From Costus lasius (taxonomy: Eukaryota > Streptophyta > Magnoliopsida > Zingiberales > Costaceae): DNA of 64,000 nt. The position numbers and the translations under genes are program-made. The stretch spans positions 26,923,565-26,987,564 of the forward strand of contig CM050451.1 of assembly GCA_027563935.2 (NCBI GenBank), written 5' to 3'. Under the pieces are notes generated by a model, which saw only the letters and a program-made list of their open reading frames with translations, did not search any database and had not been told where the DNA came from. Positions 44,776 through 56,238 of the stretch are shown here, piece by piece. Every line of letters starts with the position of its first letter. The stretch's first letter is position 1.

Positions 44776-46269
44776 ACTTGCGAGAAACACAAGGTGTACG
44801 TTTGCTTGTGTGAAAAATTTTTGGAAAATTTTTCGTTCATCCATGCGCGTTTCACCTAGAAGGCGCTTTCATCCAAACTTCTTTTATCAATTTTTATGGC
44901 CGAAATTTGGATTGTGTTTATGATGGATTTAAGACCAAAGGCGCACGTAGTTTTGTCAAGTAGGACGGGCATTGTGTCTTCGGACTGGCCGGGTCTCTTG
45001 ATCTGACAAAATTGCCAGCCGATAGGGTCCATGAAATCATCATGAAACTTGATCCCAATTTTAACATAAATTTGATTGAGAGAGTGCTTTGGATGAGGTT
45101 GGCGCATAAGGGGATAAAATTTGATTATTCCGGTTTTTCGAATTTTATATATGCGCCACTTGTCTCTTCCATGGGTTGATATGGTCATAGCGAGTGCCCT
45201 CCTGTGTTGTGATGTGGAAGCATGTTTCCACCTGAGATGAATGCTTGTAAAATCTTTCTACCACCTGCGTGTGGTTCTCCCCTTCTTGATGTAAAATTTT
45301 CATCTTTCCTTAGAATAGATGTAGAATTGTTTACATGAGATAGGTTAAGGTTCATCAAAAAGAACAAGGTGTCTTCTTCAACCGATATTAGAGTGGCGCC
45401 AGCTTTGGAAGCGTGGTGATGGACTTACGGCTGAAGGAAGGACACTTGCTTTCAGCTTCTGGCATGGGCTGATTTGCTTCAGGGACTCGCAACCCTTGGA
45501 TGCACAATAACATGTCACATGGCTCGTGACAAGTTATGTGTATGAAAAGGGCTATGACCATATCGACCAAAATAGCATGCCTGTGATGGTTTATTATTCT
45601 GTCCATAGCATGCCTGTGATGTTTTTCCTTTGCTGCCATAACCATAGGAAAACTGCATGCTAGAAAAGAATAAAACATGCAAAAACTCTCAATACAATAT
45701 CAAGTCAATAGCCTTCTAACGCGTATCCCTCATCAAACTATCGATCGGTGGTGTTGTGAACTGTTTCCCACCCTCGTGGGACACACCCACTTATCTTTAG
45801 GAGGTGTGTGGTGACAATGATTTCCCCAGTCCAGTTTTAACCTGGGCGTGCCTTCGCAAGGAAATTCGTTGGCCCTGGGCATAACGGTTAGGACCAGACT
45901 TGACTAGTTTTTCATATGTCACTGACATGATGAATCACTAGAGGCAGCTGTTGAGAGGATAGGGTTCTGTGTTGTATCCAGCCCTCGCTGGACACAGGGC
46001 ACCTAGTCTGTCTTAACTAAGAGGAATTGTGCGCGGCACAATTGGCTGGCATGCCTACCTAAGGAAGCATGGGACTCTCTGTGCATCTCAACTCACCCTC
46101 ATGAGTCGCAGAGACCTCGCGTGAAATTAGGATCCTACTCATGTATTTCCAAGTTGAGTTTTGAGAGTTCTCAACTTGTTAAGGAAATAGTGGGAGTATA
46201 GCATTTAATTTTAAAGTCCTTGTTAAATGCTTTATCATAGTACTTATTTTGCTTGTTTGCTTATTGTAG
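44776..46269 (+). other. C2 leader between primer site and gag
   Basis: About 1.5 kb, non-coding, closely similar to 21359-22832 in C1. Confidence 0.5.
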
Positions 46270-47031
46270 ATGATTCCATCTCCTGAACCTAGATTGAAAC
46301 TTCTTAAAAATAAACTGGATGGAACAAATTGGACAAGATGGTTCAGACTTTTGTCCAAACTTCTAGAACATGAGAATATGGTATATCTTCTTGAAAGACC
46401 TCCAACCCAACCCTGTATATATTTTTGTACAGAGTGGGAGTGGAATGTCTATCTTGAACATTGTGTGGATAGTGAACATTACACTGCTCTTGTTTTGAGG
46501 TGCTTGACCCCTGAGGTCCAGGTTGAGTGTGATGAGATGGGGATCTATGATATGATCATACATCTTCGACGTCTCTTCACACCAGGCACTTCAAATAGTG
46601 ATCTAGAGAGTGTTGTTGGATCTTCTGGGTGTTTGCCTGAATCTAGGAATGACTATGGTTCCGTATCTTCGAAGCTAAAACTTCGGAAGACTGGGAATGC
46701 ATGGAAATTTCAGGATGGATTAAGGCCCAGGAAGTGCATGGCACAAAAGAAGGGATGTTATCCATCTGCTTCAGGTATTGTGTTACTGAGGTCTTTATGT
46801 CTACTTCTTATTCATGGGTACTGGGTACTGCATGAGGAGCTTACATATGTTTTTCATATGCAGGGGCTCACAAGAAGTAGGACAATGAGGCTTGGTGGGG
46901 TCGACATTCGAGTCAAGGACGGAGCATTGGATGCTGCTGTTGATGTCATCTCACTACCTTCAAAGACTTCAACTAGAACTTTGCTATTATGTACTAGCTT
47001 TTGTATTAGAACATTATGTCCATTATTTTGA
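46270..47031 (+). CDS. gag: C2 copia gag fused to protease remnant (253 codons)
   Basis: ATG 46270. Residues about 9-110 are the copia gag N-terminal half (KLDGTNWTRWFRLLSKLLEH, YLLERPPTQP, CDEMGIYDMIIHLRRLF). There is no CCHC zinc knuckle. From about residue 185 the frame resembles the later part of a copia protease (HMQGLTRSRTMRLGGVDIRV), but the Asp-Ser-Gly active site is not present. So an internal deletion fused truncated gag to protease. It is longer than in C1, where the start codon is lost. Whether it is translated is unknown. Confidence 0.6.
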   Translation: MIPSPEPRLKLLKNKLDGTNWTRWFRLLSKLLEHENMVYLLERPPTQPCIYFCTEWEWNVYLEHCVDSEHYTALVLRCLTPEVQVECDEMGIYDMIIHLRRLFTPGTSNSDLESVVGSSGCLPESRNDYGSVSSKLKLRKTGNAWKFQDGLRPRKCMAQKKGCYPSASGIVLLRSLCLLLIHGYWVLHEELTYVFHMQGLTRSRTMRLGGVDIRVKDGALDAAVDVISLPSKTSTRTLLLCTSFCIRTLCPLF

Positions 47032-49440
47032 ATGGATTTTCAGTTTGAAATAAATTGGTATTTCTTTAAATCTGGAATGTTCTATAGTAGTGGTACAATT
47101 GATAATAGCTTGTAGTTCTGTGTGTAACACTGAATAGATCAAATCCATTGATTCAATACCATCTCTTTGCATTGTCTCTTGGGCCATAAGACAAAAGTCA
47201 CATCCAAAAGTCCATGGACTATTGGGATCATTATCCTTTCAGGGTTATGATATATGTGAGCCTTGTCTAATGGACAAGATAACAGATGCTACCTTCATTT
47301 AGGAAGGAGAGAGAGGTTAGATGCTTGTTGGATCTAGTACACAGCAATGTGTGTAGACCCATGGAGACAAGCACCAAGTGGTATACTTCATTAAGTTGGG
47401 ATATGTCATATCCAACACGTAACTTTGGAGAAATCCAAGAAGTTAAGAAATGAAGTATAGAATCGAATTGGAGAATCTATTAAAACCCTTTGATTGGATC
47501 AAAGTGGGAAGTGAAAAATGTGATGACTATCTTGAGGAGTGTGGGGTTGTCTCACAGCTTACTTGGAACACCACAACTGTGTGGTGAAATTCAAAGAAAG
47601 AAAAGGGAACACATTGGATGTGGTTCCATCTTTGAATAGTCATGCAAATTTACTTCCTTTACAGGCCATGCAAGCAACTGTTCTGACACTCCATAGTGTG
47701 TATTTGTGGGGCACTGAGAGTGCTACTTCTATCCCGATGAGAACAAAAATATTTGTTGCTCAAACTGCTGTCTTTCTTGAGGAGATATCTTTTTGAAAGA
47801 AGATAGTGGGAGTAGATTTGATTAGGACAAGGTCCAAAAATCAACCACAATACAGTTAGACACAAATGGAGAGTAGAATCACACATGCAGGTTGAAAGTC
47901 AACCTGAGGTTCAAGTAACACAGGAATCACATGAGTCTGAATGGATTCGAAATACTCTCACAGGTTGTGGGCATGACGAATTTTTCATGAACCTAAAGAC
48001 TTATGAGGAAATGGAAGCGGTCAGTGGACCAGATTCCAAGAAATGGCTGAGCGCCATAAGAACCGTAATGGACTCCATGTCTGCTAATCAAGTGTGGGAC
48101 TTGATTGAGCCGCCAAAGGGGTAACACCCAGAGGCTGTATGTGGATCTTCTTGGAAGATAGATATGAAAGGTAACATTGTTACCTATGATGACAAGCTAG
48201 TGAATGAACTTTCGGATAAGTCCACTGGGTGGATAGTGATGAAATTTTTCACCGATAGCTTTGTTTGAGTCCATTAGGTATCTACTTGTTATAATTGCAT
48301 GTTCTGTTATAGCGTGTTGTTATGAAAATTTCTTTTCTTAATGGACGTCTGGAAGAGGATGTCTAGATGGAAATAGCCAAAATATTTTCATACAGTCGCC
48401 ATAAAGATATGTATGGTATTATACAAGTATCCTGTGTTTACAAGAAGATCAGTGGGAGCATCATAATGTTTCTTGTTCTAATTGATTGACGATATTCTCC
48501 TCACTTGAAATGACATCCCAGCTCTTCACGCGGTGAAGTACAGGCTTGGAATGTATTTCGAGAAGAATGACCTAGGGAATGCAGCCTACATCCTAGGCAT
48601 GTGGATCAACTGGGATCCAAGAAAGTCATTGCCCTTTAGTCAATCTACGTTCAACCAAGAGATTCTGGAGAGGTTCATATTGGATTATTCCAAAGGATGA
48701 TACCTTCCAGAGAGACATGGTCTGATTCTCTCCATGATGCAATGTCTTTTGACACAGCAGGAGAGAGACAACATGATTCTATAGTCCTAATACATTGGGT
48801 ATAGGATAGATCATGTTTTGTGCAACTAGCACAAGACTATGTGTGGCGAATGCTTGGAGCATGGCCAGTAAGTTTCAATCAGATCCTAGTGTTCAAACAT
48901 TGGATAGCTGTGAAAGCAATCCTTCGTACTTGGGAAGTATAAAGGATTGAATTTTAGTCTGTGATAGACAGGAAGAACTTTGTGTACTGGGTACACTGAC
49001 ACTTCGTTCCGGTCTAATGACTATCGTTCACAGTCAAGATTTGCTTTTTGCCTTGATGTGGTGTTGTTGGCTGAAAGAGCTTTATGCAAACTGCAGTGGC
49101 AAATTCTACAATAAGGCTGAGTACATTGCAGCTTCTTGTGGCAGCCAAGGAAGCAGCTTCATTCATTTGAACTTGATTTAGTCCCTGATGCTTGATGGTC
49201 CAGTATAGTTCTTACTGGGGCCGTAAGCATGTGTAAAGGAACTTAGCACTCAAGTATGTACTGCAGCGATATCATCTGATCTTAGAGATCATGGATAAAG
49301 ATGATGATTCAAACTTGTTAAAATAAACACAGATAGCAATCTGGAAAAACCCACTAACATAGCCTCTGGCGCAGCGGAAGCTAAATATGTCATACTAGAG
49401 ACATGGGACTAAATAAATTCAGTTGCCCTTGGTCTTAGTG
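47032..49440 (+). pseudogene. pol: C2 pol remnants: integrase, RT, RNase H
   Basis: Integrase traces at about 47370-47640 (ECGVVSQLT, then NTLDVV in another frame). The linker KIFVAQTAVFLEE is near 47745-47790. The RT N-terminus is in 47885-48124 (PDSKKWLSAIRTVMDSMSAN, VWDLIEPPKG). RNase H traces lie at about 49020-49160 (AEYIAAS). Most of RT, including the catalytic region, is gone. The gaps match C1. Confidence 0.6.
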
Positions 49441-49452
49441 CAAGTGGGAGAT
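49441..49452 (+). promoter_or_regulatory. C2 polypurine tract
   Basis: CAAGTGGGAGAT directly before the 3' LTR. In C1 this is the point of the duplication junction (TGCAAG retained, the rest lost). Confidence 0.8.
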
Positions 49453-50481
49453 TGTTGGTGTATATGCCCTGCAGACCAATGTATGGACATGGTCAGGCAT
49501 TGTTTAAATGTACTTCGATAGAATTAATGAAATTGATATAATCAATAAAGGCATGGTCGTTATTATGCAGATTGCTTTACCTGCGTTGATGTATTGAATT
49601 GCATAGATAATGTCCCAGGAGTTTGGATTGGATCCATTCTCATAAGTAATCCCCGGTCAAGGTGCCTTAGCCGATATGGGACAGCTTTGGTGCATGTGAG
49701 ACTGGTGTATGGGCTGGTTAGGTGCGAGGCACAGTAACGCAGACATACAGGTGCATTGAATGCACTGGAGTGATCCACCGTGAGGATTGACTTGTCTAGT
49801 TAACAAGTCAATCTAACATGCAAGAGGTTTGCATTGATCCTTAGACTTGAGGTATTCATGTCTAGATATGATGATGGGTATGTTTTGATACAGTCTTACG
49901 TCTCTCCGTAAATGGGTGATCAAAACGACTGTCATTGAGCATGTCATAAGTCATGTAGAGACATGGATGACCAATAGTAGGATTTGCCCCTTCCTTCCGA
50001 GGAAGCATGATATCCACCTCGGGGCGCCCCACCTTATTGGTGCATGACAGGAAAGTGTGGCCACACTTGTTGAGTCATGACCAATGCATTGGATAATAAA
50101 CTTGAGACTAATCCAATGGCAGGATATCAGTTTAGGCAAAGGGATCTAGAATGCATGGGAATCCTCGTTGCTTGTTAGGGAGTTGTTGCCAGATGACTTA
50201 AGTCCTATGACATGGGTAGTAGTGATGTGTTGCTAGATACCTCTCACTACTTATGATGATATTCAATCATCATTGCTATCGTCATTAGGATCCTACCGGG
50301 TCACACGCAATAGACTCTTGACGTTGTTTTATGATCTGGAAATCTTGGAATATATTTGAGTTCATTATTCTGAGTCCAAGACAGATTCATGGTTGAATCT
50401 GAGTCCAATTGGGATTCATGAGTTTGTATATGTATCCTAGTCAAGTTAGACTTGAACAAGGGATTATATACCATGTTGGAT

Positions 50482-50781
50482 TCGAATCCTAATCTAATTA
50501 GGAGTTGGAATCCTAATCCTATTAGGAATTGGAATCCTAATCCAACTAGGAGTTGGAATCCTAATCTAATTAGGAGTTGGAATCCTGACCCTATTAGGAA
50601 TTGGAATCCTAATCCAACTAGGAGTTGGAATCCTAATTTAATTAGGAGTTAGAATCCTAACCCTATTGGGAAATAGAGTCCTATTCCAACTAGGAGTTGG
50701 AATCCTAATTCAATTAGGAGTTGGAATTCTAATTCTACTAGAAATGAGAATCCTAATCTAATTAGGATTCAAATCCTAATG
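50482..50781. repeat. Palindromic tandem repeat in C2 3' LTR
   Basis: Same as 43361-43660, with one or two base differences; repeat number is equal in both LTRs. Confidence 0.85.
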
Positions 50782-51364
50782 AGAATTAGATTTGGATAAG
50801 GCCCATAGTGGTTGGGCGCAAATCCTAATCCAACTAGGATTCAAATCCTAAAGAGAATTGGATTTGGATAAGGCTCATTGTGTTGGGCGCAAATCCTAAT
50901 CCAATAAGGATTTATTTCCATGGGCCTAATTAGTGTTGAGATCCAAATCCAATTAGGGATTGTGGATTAATTCTAATTGAGGCAAGTTTGAATCCTAATA
51001 GGAGTTGGAAATACACTTGGCGCATGGGATAATTCCATATATGGAATTTGCGCCAATTGGGGTGTATGAATCCTTTTGGAAAGTTGTTTCCTCAAGTGGA
51101 AACTATCTTGGACGTGTGGGGCTGATATGTTGGCAAATATGGCTTGATTTATTCAAGCAATGATTTGGCCAATCATATATGGAAAGTCCTAATTGAATTG
51201 GAACTCAAATTTCCTCTCTTGATAAGGCAAGAAGCTAGATTCTTTCCATGCTTCATGTTGCGCCTATTCAAGAGAGGATGTGGCTGAACTCTTATGGCAA
51301 TTCCTTGGAGGAATTGCGCCAAGAGCATAGAAGGAAAGAGAGGTGGCGGTTTGGCTTGGTCGGT

Positions 51365-51372
51365 TATAAAAG
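51365..51372 (+). promoter_or_regulatory. C2 3' LTR TATA box
   Basis: TATAAAAG, conserved at 44244-44251. Confidence 0.5.
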
Positions 51373-51884
51373 AAGGGGTATGCGCCCCCTCTTGTGATGA
51401 CGATTGGATGATCATTAGATGAACATCAAGTGAAGAATTCTTCTTGAGGAAAAGGCAACTTGGAGTTGCGCAAGCCCTAGAATTCAAGCCGCCCTCTTCT
51501 TCTTGTGGAGCGCCACCCTCTCTTCTCTTCCTCTTGTCTTTGGCCGAGAGTCTCCAAGCAAGGAGACAAGTTGGCGTGAAGAACAAGGAGGAAGGAGAAG
51601 GAGATTCCAAGAGGTGATCTTCTCTTCCCGAGGCTAGCACCGAGCGTGGAAGGGAGCAACGTTGAGAAGGTCGACGCATGGATACTTGTAGAGGACGAGC
51701 ACGTGAGCGTCTTCAACTTGGCACCTTCATCCTAACAAGCAATAGAGGTACTAACCCTAACACATCCTTGTGTTCTCTCTCTCTCGCATGGATCCTTGGG
51801 AAAGGAATGTGTTTCGGGTGTAATGCTTCTTCCGCTGCGTCCTGGGACTGCAAATTTTTAAATTACACCCGGCATTCCCCAATA

Positions 51885-51889
51885 GTTAG
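51885..51889. repeat. Target-site duplication of C2 (right)
   Basis: GTTAG, identical to 40664-40668. Confidence 0.95.
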
Positions 51890-52374
51890 TTCCTGAAGAT
51901 GCAGATGTTGCTATGCCACCCCCTCTTAGTACCGTACCACCACCACCCACCTGGGGTGGTAGTGATGATCCTTTTGGGATGGGCATGGAACAGCCATCAG
52001 GAGCTGCAGACTCTTCCACCCACCAAACTTCTGATAGAGGATTCTCCAGTGCCTTCAATCCCATATTCAGATATCTCTCCACTCAGTTGTACCAACAGAA
52101 GCAGAGGATGGAGAGAGTGATGAACACAGTGAGTGACATGCGAGGTTCCATGAGCCAGATGCAAGACTCGATGCACCACATACATCAGGACATAGAGAAC
52201 TTGAGTAACTACATGGAGGAGATGGGGAACTTTCTATACGAGTGTTTCGATTTCCAGGATCCCAAGAGGAGTGGAGAGCATGGAGGTCACCAGAGAGCAC
52301 CACCTACTGATCCTATGGACACAGCAGCTCAGAGCACTGAAGAGCTAGGATCTGATGGCGATGATAATTGGTAG
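51890..52374 (+). CDS. A2 ATHILA-type late ORF, second part
   Basis: Continues the frame of 39729-40668 after the C2 insertion, with no stop until 52372-52374. A Pro-rich stretch (PPPLSTVPPPPTWGG) is followed by a long heptad-like helix (about 52090-52240: QKQRMERVMNTVSDMRGS and on), likely coiled coil, then an acidic end. A1 has the same order: Pro/Ser-rich region, coiled coil, charged tail. Confidence 0.7.
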
Positions 52375-52978
52375 AGTCTTGTGAGTATCTCCCTTCCCTT
52401 TTTATCTTTTGTCTTTCATTTTCTTTATCTTATTGATATCTCATGTGTTGAAGGGAAGGATGCTTCTTCTACACCTCTGTGTCCGCCGTCACTACTACTC
52501 TGTTGTTCATGCTTATCTTTTTATCTTTTCGATATGGTTGTATAATACTTGATGATACTTTGATGATTTTTTTTCTTCGATATGGTTGTATTTACATGAC
52601 AATATTTTGATGATGATGAGTACACTTTTGATATAAATGATTTATGGCCTTGATCTATTTTTTAGAATTATTGTATATGACTTGTTTGATACTTGATATT
52701 GATGAGTGAATTCAAAATTGAGAGTAGGATTAGACCTATCATGTCAAATTTATTTCTTTTATACATATCTACTTTTGAAATTTTTCATTGGTTGATAAGT
52801 GAGATTTTTGGGAGATATGTTGTTTGAAAATTTTGGTTTAAGAGTGAAACTACTTTTTGAATAAAATTAGCATATGAGTATGAATTTTGAATTGATGTCA
52901 ATTTATTAATCTAATTGAAGTTTGGTTTATTTTGCTATTTGTTGGGAAGAAAGAGTCCAAAATCCACAAAAATGATGA
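52375..52978 (+). other. A2 3' non-coding region
   Basis: About 600 bp, T-rich, no ORF of note; corresponds to the long untranslated region of A1. Confidence 0.5.
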
Positions 52979-53165
52979 GAGACTCCCCTACTTGGCACTA
53001 TGCGAAAGTACAGTGGTACCGAAGGATATGGGTTGAAGTCTGAAAAAGAAAAAAAATATAGAGAGGAATCTATTCACATTAGCTCCGCTGTCTTTGGTAA
53101 AAATTCTCAGTACTAAAAAGACATGAGTTCTATTACATTGACTATGTGGTCAGTGTACTCTAACT
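52979..53165 (+). other. A2 copy of the conserved 3' non-coding module (divergent)
   Basis: Keeps GACTCCCCTACTTGGCACTA, ACAGTGGTACCGAAG, GGTTGAAGTCTGAAAAA and CTCCGCTGTCTTT in the same order as A1 and N1. The GTTATG palindrome is not recognisable. Confidence 0.55.
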
Positions 53166-53576
53166 TCGTCACCAGAAAAAAGTTGGTAATCGAATTAGAG
53201 AATGTGAATAATGCAAAAAAGAATAAAAAGTATGTATCTATGTGGGTACATGCCTTCCAAAAAAGGAAAAAAAAAAGGGAGAAAAAAATTGGAGTGGAAA
53301 AAGATTTTGGATACCCTATTCCTGTAAACAAAAGTATGATAAATTTAAACTAAAAATTGGATGAAGTCATGAGATTGAGATTCTGTATTTTATACAAGTT
53401 GCGAAGTTTTATTTGACTAAGTTGTGGATCTTGAGAATTGGATTTAGAAGATGATATATCTGTTTAAAATTTTATGATGCAATTAATGAGAATTTTTCAT
53501 TAGTGATTGTATGTTAGAAATTTATTTTCCATGAGAAAGTCTATACCTATGACCAATTTTTGAATTTTCTTGGTTT
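53166..53576 (+). other. A2 stretch between 3' module and hairpin
   Basis: AT-rich with A/G runs (about 53255-53290); no gene seen. Confidence 0.4.
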
Positions 53577-53613
53577 TTGCTTGAGGACAAGCAAAGTTTG
53601 AGCCTTATGTGTT
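53577..53613 (+). promoter_or_regulatory. A2 hairpin before 3' LTR
   Basis: TTGCTTG-AGGA-CAAGCAA (53577-53594), perfect, as in A1; then AAGTTTGAGCCTTATGTGTT to the LTR. The polypurine tract is less pure than in A1. Confidence 0.65.
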
Positions 53614-55638
53614 TGATGACACCAAAATTTATCGTAATTTCTATGCCATTTTATTGATATTTTTGTGTCATATTCATAGGCTTTGTTTATTTTTAATGCG
53701 TTTTTATCAATATTTGCGGAATCTATACTCTTTTCTATTTTTAATAATTTTCAAGCAAAAAGACATATTTTTAGTCGATTTCAAGCAATCCAAGTGCATA
53801 ATTGAATTCATGTCATCAAAAGGAGATCACACGTCAAATTTCAGAAAATTTGGAGCTTTAGAGCAAATTACGGCACCCCCAACATGATCTTTACGGTACC
53901 GTAATTTGGAGTTTTTCCGGGCAGAGAATTTCATTTGATTACGGCAATACCGTAAACAAAGTTACAGTGCCGTATTTTGGAGCATTTTTTATCAGAGAAT
54001 CGATGGAGTTTACGGTACTACCGTAAGGAACTTTACGGTACTACCGTAAGGAACTTTACGGTACGTAATTCGGGTCGATTTTTCACCCGAAAGATTGTTG
54101 ACATTACGGCACTGCCGTAAAGAACATTACCGTACCGTAATTCCAGAAGATTTCAACGCGAGAACTCGCTGTCCAGATTACGACACTGCCGTAAAGCTGA
54201 TTACGGCCATAATTACGAAGCTGCTCGTGACTTTCCTGGTCAACTCCGAAGCCTGATTCTTACGGAGATGATTGCGATTGATCCAGGCCATTAAATACAT
54301 TGCTGTAAGAAGAAAATAGGAAGCTATCGACGGGACGAAGACAAAGAGACCGAAAGCCCTAATTTTCATCCACCATAGAGAGAGAAATCACCTCACACGC
54401 CGCCGCCTTAAGTTTCATCGCCGGGAAGCATACAGCGCGCATCTCCGGCCGTGAAATTTGAGTGGAAGCTACGCATAGAGGAGGAGAAGTTGCACCTGAA
54501 GTTTCAACGTGATCGGAGATCAGACGGAGGAGAAATCACCAGAAAATCGGACGCCGCCGCTGTTCGCTCTAGATTACGGCCGTAAACTTCTTTACGGCCG
54601 TACCGTATTCTTCTTCCTTTTGATTTTCTTCAACATGGATTATTGTAATCTTCCCTCTATGCTAGCTTAAACTCATTTTGGGACATGGGGGGAGTAATTC
54701 ACTTGATTTCTAATGACTAGATGACTATATTTCATTATTTCGTTGCGTTTAATCTTAGCATGATGATTTTACTTATGTGATGATCGTTCTTAGACTCTCC
54801 ATAGATCTATATTATTATTCATGTTTTAGAATTTTTTCCATTGACTGAAAAGTAATTGCTTGAGAATTTGGAACCCCTAGAATTGCATGTTAGGAACCCT
54901 TTTAGGTTAGTTCTTATTTGTTTGATTCTAGTAACCTAATTTTCCCCTTCTACGATTGAGTCTAAGTTTTCAAACGTTGAGATCTTGTGCGAAAGCAAAG
55001 ATTAGAACGTTGGAGAACCATGAGTAAAACTAGTGTCGAGACTCGGATGCACGAAAGTGATGCTTGAGATTCCACTAGAGATTATCGACCTAGAACTCGA
55101 ATGCACGAAAGTGATCCCTGAGTTCTTAGTTTGATGATTTACTTGCCTTCAGCGTTGGGACGACTCTTGCTCGAAAGCGAAGATTTATCCCTGCATGGTT
55201 ATTTGCATGAAAGTGAGACAATCCTTTTATTAAAGAAAATTGCATCTTTATCATGTTGAAATTAAACTGACGAAATCTTTATTCATGTCTAGTCATAAAA
55301 ATTAAAGTGAACGAAACCCTAGTCCCAACTTCTCTCTCTGATAATTCCGTTTTAGCGTTTTAGTCCTCGATTGCTAGTTTACGCTCTTTCGATTGCCTAG
55401 ATAGTGAAAAATCAATTATTCGATACTCAACAATATAGGTCTCTGTGGGATCGATATTTTCTTTATTACTTTGAGTATCCGTGCACTTGCGGACACTACG
55501 AGTTTAGGGACAACAAGTTTCTGGAGCCGTGTCAGGGAGTGACAATAGCCCTGTGTGCCAATACTTAGGTTTTGGCCACGACACCTGAAACAAGTCTACC
55601 TACTTGTATTTAAAAGTGTGTCCTTTCGGATCACAACA
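53614..55638 (+). repeat. A2 3' LTR
   Basis: TGATGACACC...CACAACA, 2,025 bp. Palindrome array at about 53866-54612. Internal primer-site echo at 55510-55538. One palindrome block (CTACCGTAAGGAACTTTACG near 54020-54060) appears twice in tandem compared with the 5' LTR. Confidence 0.85.
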
Positions 55639-56238
55639 GTCCCCGACGCGCTCCTTAGCCTATCCCGAATGACCACTTGTCTGCTCGTCTCGACGAGTTG
55701 GAGATCGCCACGCGTCTGCCAAGGACTACTGCATGAACCAACTCCAAGGTCCACCTAAGTACATCACTCGAGACTCGATGCCAGCGTAGCATGCATACAA
55801 GTCTGGTACACCAGAAAGTAACAATACTGCACACAGGCGGTGATGCACACACGCGTAAAAATACGACGTCACGCAGGACGCCGAGCACACGTCCTAACTC
55901 CGACCAGGCCACATGCAGGCGGTCAGATTGACCCACTCACCCAAAAGGGCCGTCTCACAGACCTCCAACACAAACAAACTAGCAAACGCCGGATAACATC
56001 ACATAAGGCCGGCGCCCTTGACCGGAACTCAGAGAGGGGCGAGGGAACGCCAACCGAGAATGACAACTCGGCTGGGAGCGCAAAGCTCGAGGAGCCAGAG
56101 AGAGAAAGACGTCGACCGAGGACAGCTGATCGGCCGGGAATGAAAACTGCATCCGGAGTCCACTAGAGGTGTGTGCACGGAGACCGAGACAATAGATCGG
56201 TAGCCAAAGCTCGCCAGAGTTAGCATAAAGGGGCATAT
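55639..56238. other. GC-rich unassigned DNA between A2 and R1
   Basis: 600 bp, clearly more GC-rich and CpG-rich than its neighbours. Open frames on both strands reflect base composition. It may be the rest of the gypsy LTR/leader cut by A2 at 33930, but I could not align the two. CATAT at 56234-56238 would be the left target duplication of R1. Confidence 0.35.

Larger units (their letters stand above)
40669..51884 (+). mobile_element. C2: Ty1/copia element with complete LTRs and decayed pol
   Basis: 5' LTR 40669-44761 (interrupted by C3), iMet primer site, leader, gag, pol remnants, polypurine tract AAGTGGGAGA, 3' LTR 49453-51884. The last bases of the 3' LTR are AATA in place of AACA. LTRs differ by about a dozen bases in 2.43 kb, so insertion was recent, yet pol is badly decayed. 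It must therefore have moved with enzymes supplied by another element. Confidence 0.9.
49453..51884 (+). repeat. C2 3' LTR
   Basis: 2,432 bp. TATAAAAG at 51365-51372; palindromic tandem repeat at 50482-50781. No C3 insertion. Confidence 0.95.
33931..55638 (+). mobile_element. A2: Athila-like Ty3/gypsy element without pol, interrupted by C2
   Basis: LTR 33931-35925, tRNA-Asp primer site, gag, protease, twin stem-loop, palindrome-rich spacer, ATHILA-type late ORF (split by C2), conserved 3' module, hairpin, LTR 53614-55638. Without C2 it is about 10.5 kb. Only about 180 bp lie between the protease ORF end and the stem-loops, so RT, RNase H and integrase have been cleanly lost. Protease and late ORF are otherwise open, which suggests selection or recent amplification in trans. 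No target duplication is evident at the outer ends. Confidence 0.85.

Noticed and set aside
55840..56166. 108-codon ORF and opposite-strand ORFs in the GC-rich island
   Set aside because: Composition-driven open frames on both strands; no recognisable domain.
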